Source: an uncultured bacterium (lineage in GTDB: Bacteria; Cyanobacteriota; Vampirovibrionia; Gastranaerophilales; Gastranaerophilaceae). From it: 62,051 nt of DNA. The position numbers and the translations under genes were made by a program. The stretch is taken from the NCBI GenBank assembly GCA_902777385.1, contig CACYTP010000011.1:1-62051 (forward strand), given 5' to 3'. The notes beneath the pieces were generated by a model. It worked only from the letters and a program-made list of their open reading frames with translations. It did no database searches and was not told the DNA's origin. Every line of letters starts with the position of its first letter. The first letter of the stretch is position 1. This document shows, in pieces, positions 56,560 through 62,051 of this stretch.

Positions 56560-57570
56560 ATGTCAAACATAGATGGTCTTGGACAAATTAATACTAACTA
56601 TAATAATTCTTCAGTTAGCGGCAATTCATACATGAATGCAGGAAATACGAAAGAATCAATCTTCAGTAAGGTAAAGCTTACAAATTCAGAAGGCAAAACC
56701 GTAAAACTTAATTATACCAACGGTGAAAAGCCAAAAGCTACATTAACGGCAGAGCAAGTTGCAAATTTTGATACTAAAGAACGTAAAGTTGACGGTGAAA
56801 AAACCGAAATTAAGATTGCACCTGACGGGAATGCTTATGCTCTAAATGAAAGTACGGGCAAATATGAATTACTTGCAAAAACTAAGAGCGGCAATATATT
56901 TCACAAAGCACAATACACAAGAAGTCCTGAATTAGGAGAAAATGAAGATATTGACGAAGGCATTTCCCCGGAAGACACTATTCCGGATAGTAAAGCAGAA
57001 GCTTCTGAATCAGATTCAGAGGAACTTCAAGCCGCTCAAGCCAATCAAACCGTTTCACCCACACCTGACGCACCTGACACACCTGACGCTCCTGAGGCTC
57101 CTGACACTTCAGTGTCAAAAAGAAGTTCAAAAGCAGGTAATTTAAGTGATTATGAATACATTACCGATTTAGGTGAAAATGCTGATCCAAAATTAAAAGC
57201 AGCGTACGATGACTGGAAAAATATGACCGATGAAGAATTTAATAAAAAAATGGATGAAGCACAAAAAGGTAACGGATTCGGTTCATTCACTTCTTCAACC
57301 GTTGACGCTGCACATGTTAAAAAATTATTCGGTAATTTTAGCAGAGAACAACTAAATCAAGCATTCGGAGAAGATGCAATGAAGGAATTGCTTGGAGACA
57401 ATAATAATACACTTAGCAGTGCAGATGAAAAGAAACTTATGGGGTGGTACATGAGTCAAGTATTGGGAAGCGAAGGCGGAAATGTTGCCGGAATGGCTTA
57501 TGATCCAAATACAAACACCGTAAGAATGTTAATGCCTATTATGGGTTATTTACATACAGACGGAGATTAA
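56560..57570 (+). CDS. Hypothetical lineage-specific protein with Asp/Pro repeats
   Basis: 336 residues, not recognised; no signal peptide or membrane helix. An Asn/Ser-rich N-terminus (SNIDGLGQINTNYNNSSVSG), a beta-rich part (about 35-125), an acidic linker with PDAPDTPDAPEAPDTS (a degenerate 9-bp tandem repeat at 57060-57110), then a helical C-terminal domain (about 205-336). AGGAGG precedes the ATG. It lies on the opposite strand between panB and panC and ends two bases from the panB stop. Like the gene at 7775 it may be exported by an unknown route; that is only a guess. Confidence 0.6.
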   Translation: MSNIDGLGQINTNYNNSSVSGNSYMNAGNTKESIFSKVKLTNSEGKTVKLNYTNGEKPKATLTAEQVANFDTKERKVDGEKTEIKIAPDGNAYALNESTGKYELLAKTKSGNIFHKAQYTRSPELGENEDIDEGISPEDTIPDSKAEASESDSEELQAAQANQTVSPTPDAPDTPDAPEAPDTSVSKRSSKAGNLSDYEYITDLGENADPKLKAAYDDWKNMTDEEFNKKMDEAQKGNGFGSFTSSTVDAAHVKKLFGNFSREQLNQAFGEDAMKELLGDNNNTLSSADEKKLMGWYMSQVLGSEGGNVAGMAYDPNTNTVRMLMPIMGYLHTDGD

Positions 57571-57572
57571 TA

Positions 57573-58373
57573 TTAAAAAACCTCTGAGTCATCTGGGAAT
57601 TTGCCTGATTTTACATCATCATTATATTGTTTTGCACAATTATAGATAAGTTCGCCCATATTTCCATATTTACGGGCGAATTTAGGCTTAAACTCCGGAT
57701 ATTTACCGAATACATCATCAGAAACAAGAACCTGAGCATCGCAATATCTTCCTGCACCGCAAGAAATTGTAGGCACGGTTAAATTTTCTGTTATATATTT
57801 TGCACTTTCTTCGGGTACCATTTCAAGAACAATAGAAAATACTCCTGCTTTTTCAAGTTTTTTAGCTTGATTTAGAATTTCATCAGCTGCTTCTTTTGTT
57901 TTACCCTGAATTTTATATCCGCCTAACTGGTTCAAGAATTGCGGTGTAAATCCTAAATGCCCCATTACAGGGATTCCGACAGCCGTTAATCTTTCAATTA
58001 CGGAAACAATATAGTCGCTGCCGCCTTCTATTTTAACACCATTTGCACCATATCTAATCATCTGACCGCAATTTTTGACTGCATCTTCTACACTCGTATG
58101 GTAACTCAAAAATGGCATATCCGTTACAACAAAAGCCCTTGTAACACCTCTTGCAACAGCCTTTGTAAAGATACCCATTTCCTCAATTCCTACGGAATTG
58201 GTATTATTATAACCTAATGCTACCATAGCAAGACTATCACCAATTAATACTATATCTATTCCGGCTTCATCCAGATATTTTGCGGTATAACAGTCATAAG
58301 CAGTAAGAACTGAGAACTTTTCATTATCTGATTTATACTTTTTAATTGTGCTTACAGTAACTTTCTTAGTCAT
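57573..58373 (-). CDS. panB: 3-methyl-2-oxobutanoate hydroxymethyltransferase
   Basis: First step of pantothenate synthesis. 266 residues: LTAYDCYTAKYLDEAGID, LIGDSLAMVALGY (metal Asp), DMPFLSYH, GANGVKIEGG and PVMGHLGFTPQ. Same strand as yvcK and panC; the gene at 56560 separates it from panC. Confidence 0.97.
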   Translation of the reverse strand: MTKKVTVSTIKKYKSDNEKFSVLTAYDCYTAKYLDEAGIDIVLIGDSLAMVALGYNNTNSVGIEEMGIFTKAVARGVTRAFVVTDMPFLSYHTSVEDAVKNCGQMIRYGANGVKIEGGSDYIVSVIERLTAVGIPVMGHLGFTPQFLNQLGGYKIQGKTKEAADEILNQAKKLEKAGVFSIVLEMVPEESAKYITENLTVPTISCGAGRYCDAQVLVSDDVFGKYPEFKPKFARKYGNMGELIYNCAKQYNDDVKSGKFPDDSEVF

Positions 58374-58409
58374 ATAATAAATACCCCGGCAAATTTAATA
58401 CTTATTTGA

Positions 58410-59732
58410 TTAATTTTTACTTTTACCGTTTTTTAATTCTTTCCTGAACCAATAGTATATTGCTCTTGCAACTCTGTGAGAACTATGTCTTACAAGGCCT
58501 TCTTTGCTGTCCTCAATCAACTTTTTAGGGAATATCTTTACCCCTAATTTTTTAATATTTTCAGAATCAATTTTTACAGGATAGGAATGAGCCATCTTAT
58601 ACTTATCAGCCAAATTAGGAGGTAAATAATCATTTACTAAAACTGCATCAATAAGTTTTCTGCTGTTTGCATGACGCATCAATGCCTGAATATGGTCAGA
58701 AGCCGAATAACCATCGGTTTCTCCCGGTTGAGTCATAATGTTACAAACATATATTTTCTTTGCACTTGATGCAACTACTTCTTTTGAAATTTCTTCTATC
58801 AAAAGGTTTGGGATAACACTTGTGTATAGACTTCCCGGCCCTAAAATAATTAAATCTGCACTTCTTATTGCGAAAATAACTTCTTCTAATGCTTTGCACT
58901 TCTTAGGATCTGTGTATAATCTCTTGATTTTACCGTTTGCCTCAGGGATATTGGATTCACCGTGAACAATTCTTCCGTCTTCCATCTCTGCAACAAGCTT
59001 CATATCATCTAATGTTGAAGGTAAAACCCTTCCTCTTATTGATAATACATTTGATGATTCTTTAACTGCACGAACCATATCACCTGTAATAGAACATAAC
59101 GCCGTCAGGAAAAGATTACCAAAACTGTGACCTTCAAGTCCTTCACCTGACTTAAAACGATATTGGAACAATTTTGTGACTAAATCTTCATCATCAGCCA
59201 ATGCTGCAATACAGTTTCTTATATCACCAGGAGGCAAGACACCCATTTCTTCTCTGAGTCTGCCTGAACTTCCGCCATCGTCACCAACGGTTACAACTGC
59301 CGTAATATTATTTGTTATATGTTTAATCCCTTTTAATAACATTGAAAGTCCTGTACCGCCGCCAATTGCTACAATTTTAGGACCTCTGTTTAATTTTCTT
59401 CTTCTGTATAATGCTTCCAGTAATGTTTCATTTTCTTTGCCGTTATTCAAATCAAGCATAGAAAGATTTGTTTTCTGCCAACCCTTAAAAAATAAGGCGG
59501 CACCAAACATTACAACTGCAAAAGCAATCCACTCGGTTGAAACTTTAAGGGCAAACTTTTTAATAAATTCCATTGTATAAAATATCGGTCTTATATCGCA
59601 CAATATAAGCAAGCCCAATGCAATAAGAACAGCTCCGACAAATATCATTATAAACCATCTTTTTATCTGCAATCCCGGAATCAGCCATCCTGCATCCTTT
59701 GGCATTTTCACATTATCTGTAAATTTACTCAT
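58410..59732 (-). CDS. yvcK: YvcK/CofD-like protein with membrane anchor
   Basis: 440 residues. Two N-terminal membrane helices (about 25-50 and 65-85), then the YvcK fold: IVAIGGGTGLSMLLKGIK, VTVGDDGGSSGRLREEMG, PPGDIRNCIAAL, ADLIILGPGSLYTSVIPNLL. Soluble YvcK (GlmR) in Bacillus binds UDP-GlcNAc and sets the flow of carbon into cell wall precursors; the anchored form is common in cyanobacteria-type genomes. Confidence 0.92.
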   Translation of the reverse strand: MSKFTDNVKMPKDAGWLIPGLQIKRWFIMIFVGAVLIALGLLILCDIRPIFYTMEFIKKFALKVSTEWIAFAVVMFGAALFFKGWQKTNLSMLDLNNGKENETLLEALYRRRKLNRGPKIVAIGGGTGLSMLLKGIKHITNNITAVVTVGDDGGSSGRLREEMGVLPPGDIRNCIAALADDEDLVTKLFQYRFKSGEGLEGHSFGNLFLTALCSITGDMVRAVKESSNVLSIRGRVLPSTLDDMKLVAEMEDGRIVHGESNIPEANGKIKRLYTDPKKCKALEEVIFAIRSADLIILGPGSLYTSVIPNLLIEEISKEVVASSAKKIYVCNIMTQPGETDGYSASDHIQALMRHANSRKLIDAVLVNDYLPPNLADKYKMAHSYPVKIDSENIKKLGVKIFPKKLIEDSKEGLVRHSSHRVARAIYYWFRKELKNGKSKN

Positions 59733-59758
59733 TTTTTATACCCAACTATATTTTCTAC

Positions 59759-60553
59759 TTATTCTACCCAACCGGATTTACAAGCGTTTTTGTAATTAAC
59801 CGGAACTGGCACGATTAACTCTCTTGCCTGCTTTATCATAGCTTCGGCATTAGCTATTTTATTTGAGAAGTGAATTGTATCAACTTCTACAGTAGTTCTG
59901 CCGCCTGCAACATTATCTACTTGAGAAGTAGCCAATAATGTTTTCAAACGGCTTATTGAACCAAAAATATTTTCAACATCTTTTCTTGAAAAATCAATAC
60001 TTCCGTCTACATTATAATTTTTTTCAAGATGAATTTCCTGAGCTATAGGAAGATTTACATATTCACCGACACGCTGTGTAACTTCACCTGCAGCACCGTA
60101 ATAGACAAGCCATTGAGAACATTTCTTAACAGCTTTTGCAATTGCACAGGCAAAATTAAAATCTTCAGCAGCCTGCTGATACATAGCACCGTGAGGTCTT
60201 ACATGCTCAATCTCTAATTTATAAGTTTTTGCAAATGACATCAAAGCACCTACCTGATATACAACAAGAGCTTCGATTTCATCCTCGGACAACTCCATTG
60301 GGCGATATCCAAATCCTTGAATATCATGAAAACCTATATGTGCTCCGACAACCACATTTTTTTCTTTAGCTTTTAATAAAGCTTCTCTTATTGACATCGG
60401 ATCACCTGCATGAAACCCGCAAGAAATATTTACGGAACTTGCATAATCCAATAAAGACATTTCGGAATTGTTTTTATAAAACCCAAAACTTTGTGCCAAA
60501 TCTATATTAAAATCAATATTCTCTATCTTTCTTCTTTCAACAGTCTGTTGCAT
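59759..60553 (-). CDS. pxpA: 5-oxoprolinase subunit A (LamB/YcsF family)
   Basis: 264 residues: NIDLAQSFGFY, SVNISCGFHAGDPMSIREAL, GAHIGFHDIQGFGYRPM and VRPHGAMYQQA, close to the YcsF pattern (SANIACGFHAGDP, KPHGALY). PxpA with PxpB and PxpC cleaves the damage product 5-oxoproline; pxpB and pxpC are not nearby. A short basic N-terminal extension (QQTVERRKIE) precedes the fold. Confidence 0.85.
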   Translation of the reverse strand: MQQTVERRKIENIDFNIDLAQSFGFYKNNSEMSLLDYASSVNISCGFHAGDPMSIREALLKAKEKNVVVGAHIGFHDIQGFGYRPMELSEDEIEALVVYQVGALMSFAKTYKLEIEHVRPHGAMYQQAAEDFNFACAIAKAVKKCSQWLVYYGAAGEVTQRVGEYVNLPIAQEIHLEKNYNVDGSIDFSRKDVENIFGSISRLKTLLATSQVDNVAGGRTTVEVDTIHFSNKIANAEAMIKQARELIVPVPVNYKNACKSGWVE

Positions 60554-60668
60554 AATAAAACTTTTTCCTTAACTTAATAATGCATCATTTATAAATGATT
60601 ATACTTCTAAAATATTTTTATGGAAGTATCTTTACATAATTTTAACTTAACAGGACACTGCTTATATA

Positions 60669-60983
60669 TTAGCTTTTCATAGCCTTTGATGCAACATATA
60701 ATGCAAACTGTTTATCCTTAGATAACGAATCATAAATTTTAATTATTTCGGATTTATAATCCAAGTTATTTTCTGCGGTATACATAAATAATTTATACAA
60801 ATCAACTTCTAATACATTTGCAATTTTTTCTAACGTTTTAATTGAAGGAAAATTCTGCCCTATTTCAAGCTTACTGATATATCCGTTATCAACTCCAATA
60901 AGTTCTGCTAATTTTTCCTGAGTGATTTTTTTTTGTTTCCTGTACTCTTTAACTCTTAAACCTAAAAGTTCTTTTGTATTCAT
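60669..60983 (-). CDS. XRE-family transcriptional regulator
   Basis: 104 residues. Helix-turn-helix at about 8-62: LRVKEYRKQKKITQEKLAEL, IGVDNGYISKLEIGQNFPS, TLEKIANVLEVDLYKLF. A short C-terminal helix may dimerise. It is divergent from prepilin gene 3, with 150 bp of shared AT-rich upstream DNA, so it may control that pilin or itself. Confidence 0.9.
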   Translation of the reverse strand: MNTKELLGLRVKEYRKQKKITQEKLAELIGVDNGYISKLEIGQNFPSIKTLEKIANVLEVDLYKLFMYTAENNLDYKSEIIKIYDSLSKDKQFALYVASKAMKS

Positions 60984-61071
60984 AAATTTTCCTTTTTAGT
61001 AAATTTTAACGTTATTTGCAGTATATAAAAATACTATTTTATTGATAATTAATCGTTAATCTACTATTATA

Positions 61072-61100
61072 TTGACAATTTATTCAATATATGTGATAAT
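61072..61100 (+). promoter_or_regulatory. Prepilin 3 promoter
   Basis: TTGACA (61072-61077), a 17-bp spacer, GATAAT (61095-61100). AGGAGG at 61124-61129 precedes the ATG. There is no poly-G cassette here, unlike the other two prepilin genes. Confidence 0.75.
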
Positions 61101-61134
61101 ATATATATAATTTGCAATATAATAGGAGGATTTT

Positions 61135-61899
61135 ATGCCACGAAATTCTGCATTCACCCTCGCCGAGGTCTTAATTACTCTCGGTATAATTGGTGTAGTA
61201 GCCGCAATGACCTTGCCAACGTTAATCGGGAATTATCAAAAAAAGCAAGTTATATCTCAGCTTAAAAAAGCTTTCTCAGAATACGCTCAAGCTATGCAAA
61301 TGGCTCAGGTTGAAAACGGAACTCTTGATACGTGGGCACTTATGCCCAGTTCTGATTTTAATAACAACCAGCTTGAACAAAGTAAATACTTTGGTGAAAA
61401 ATATCTTTTCCCAAATATAAAAACATTAAACACATGTATTCCAACATCAAGCGAATGTTGGGCTGATGATGTAAAAAATTTAAACAATCAAGTGGTAAAT
61501 GCTTCAGCTTTTACAAACAGAGCACGAAGTAAAGCTATTTCTTTTATTACTCCTGCAGGATATTCCGTTAATTACTGGTTACATGCGAACGGACGAGGAA
61601 TGTGGTATATTATAGATGTAAATGGTCCAACAAGGAGACCTAACCAAATTGGTAAAGATATATTCGCTTTCGGAGCTTCATGGGGAATGATTGGGGCTAA
61701 GGTAAAGCCTATGGGTATTTCAAATGATACTGAAACAGTGGATTATTCAAGAGAAGATATTTTGTCCGGTAATAATGTAGCGGCAGATAGTCTCAATTAT
61801 AAATGTAAAAAAGAAACTTCCACTGACCCGTTAGGTGGATACTGTGCGGCATTAATTGTTTTAGACGGTTGGGAAATTAAAGACGATTACCCTTGGTAA
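61135..61899 (+). CDS. Type IV prepilin-like (pseudopilin) protein, gene 3
   Basis: 254 residues. MPRNSA precedes FTLAEVLITLGIIGVVAA, a six-residue leader as expected for prepilin peptidase. The soluble domain has IDVNGPTRRPNQIGKDIF and ends CAALIVLDGWEIKDDYPW, nearly the same end as gene 2. Cys pairs suggest disulfides outside the membrane. It is the intact reference form for judging the disrupted 5' ends of genes 1 and 2. Confidence 0.88.
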   Translation: MPRNSAFTLAEVLITLGIIGVVAAMTLPTLIGNYQKKQVISQLKKAFSEYAQAMQMAQVENGTLDTWALMPSSDFNNNQLEQSKYFGEKYLFPNIKTLNTCIPTSSECWADDVKNLNNQVVNASAFTNRARSKAISFITPAGYSVNYWLHANGRGMWYIIDVNGPTRRPNQIGKDIFAFGASWGMIGAKVKPMGISNDTETVDYSREDILSGNNVAADSLNYKCKKETSTDPLGGYCAALIVLDGWEIKDDYPW

Positions 61900-61931
61900 T
61901 TATTTGCACTACATAATATATGTTATAATCA

Positions 61932-62051
61932 TGTCATTGCGAGGAGGAAATGGCTTTCCGACGAAGCGGATTTCTGTACGGCATTTGTGCCGGATAGCGA
62001 CGAGATTGAGCGATTTGCACAAAGTGCTGATAGCGAAACTCTCGGAGCGTG
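61932..62051 (+). mobile_element. TGTCATTGCGAGG element, copy 2 (cut by the window end)
   Basis: Begins TGTCATTGCGAGGAGGAAA 33 bases after the prepilin 3 stop and matches the minus strand of 16170-16284 for about 110 bp (GCGGATTTCTGTACGG, GAGATTGAGCGATTTGCAC, GCGAAACTCTCGGAGCGTG). TGTTATAAT just before it could be a -10 for a gene outside the window. Confidence 0.75.

Noticed and set aside
57060-57110. Tandem 9-bp repeat as a regulatory repeat
   Set aside because: It lies in frame in a coding region and encodes the Asp/Pro linker; ordinary low complexity.

Overview
The window looks like a chromosome segment from a low-GC, diderm, non-photosynthetic relative of cyanobacteria, most likely a gut Gastranaerophilales (Melainabacteria/Vampirovibrionia). 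This is inferred from gene content, not from a search. The main clues are an RNA polymerase beta-prime gene split into rpoC1 and rpoC2 with a large insertion in the rpoC2 trigger loop (the cyanobacterial arrangement), lipid A genes (lpxD, lpxC, fabZ, rfaE2), an MCE/MlaD protein, a membrane-anchored YvcK, and three prepilin-like genes carrying the motif FTLAEVLITLGIIGVVAA. No tRNA, rRNA or CRISPR array was seen.

Layout. 1-10 kb: a poly-G leader cassette at the left edge, an MlaD-like protein overlapping upp, lineage-specific proteins, nadE, mutL, an orphan DNA methyltransferase and a LysM membrane protein. 10-16 kb: fusA, a porin-tail remnant, an 835-residue unknown membrane protein and a prepilin gene with a repeat-laden 5' end. 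16-32 kb (minus strand): a corrinoid iron-sulfur protein pair (acsC, acsD) overlapping ftsH, two DUF3137-type membrane proteins, then rpoC2, rpoC1 and rpoB. 32-40 kb: an exosortase next to its likely single PEP-CTERM substrate (a VIT/VWA membrane protein), asd, and a second prepilin gene with a poly-G leader. 40-47 kb: rfaE2, lpxD, a mobile element carrying a four-helix-bundle (IVP) gene, lpxC, fabZ, uvrC, prmC and a third DUF3137 gene. 47-62 kb: an alanine-type symporter with an ACT protein, rseP, speE, a HIT protein, a glycosyltransferase, rplJ-rplL with an L10 leader, panC, panB, yvcK, pxpA, an XRE regulator and a third, normally organised prepilin gene.

The most unusual observations are these. 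(1) Three copies of a leader cassette, each with a sigma70-type promoter, a Shine-Dalgarno site, an ATG, a run of exactly ten G, and then a TAG stop in the same short context; losing one G would open the frame into the downstream ORF, which for two copies is a prepilin gene. (2) A CFeSP pair with no CODH/ACS genes in view. (3) A 463-bp IVP element with inverted ends and a possible AAATA duplication between lpxD and lpxC; it now supplies the lpxC start codon. A gene-less relative sits between rpoB and rpoC1. (4) A glutamine-type NAD synthetase whose glutaminase nucleophile position reads Gly. (5) A self-contained exosortase/substrate pair.
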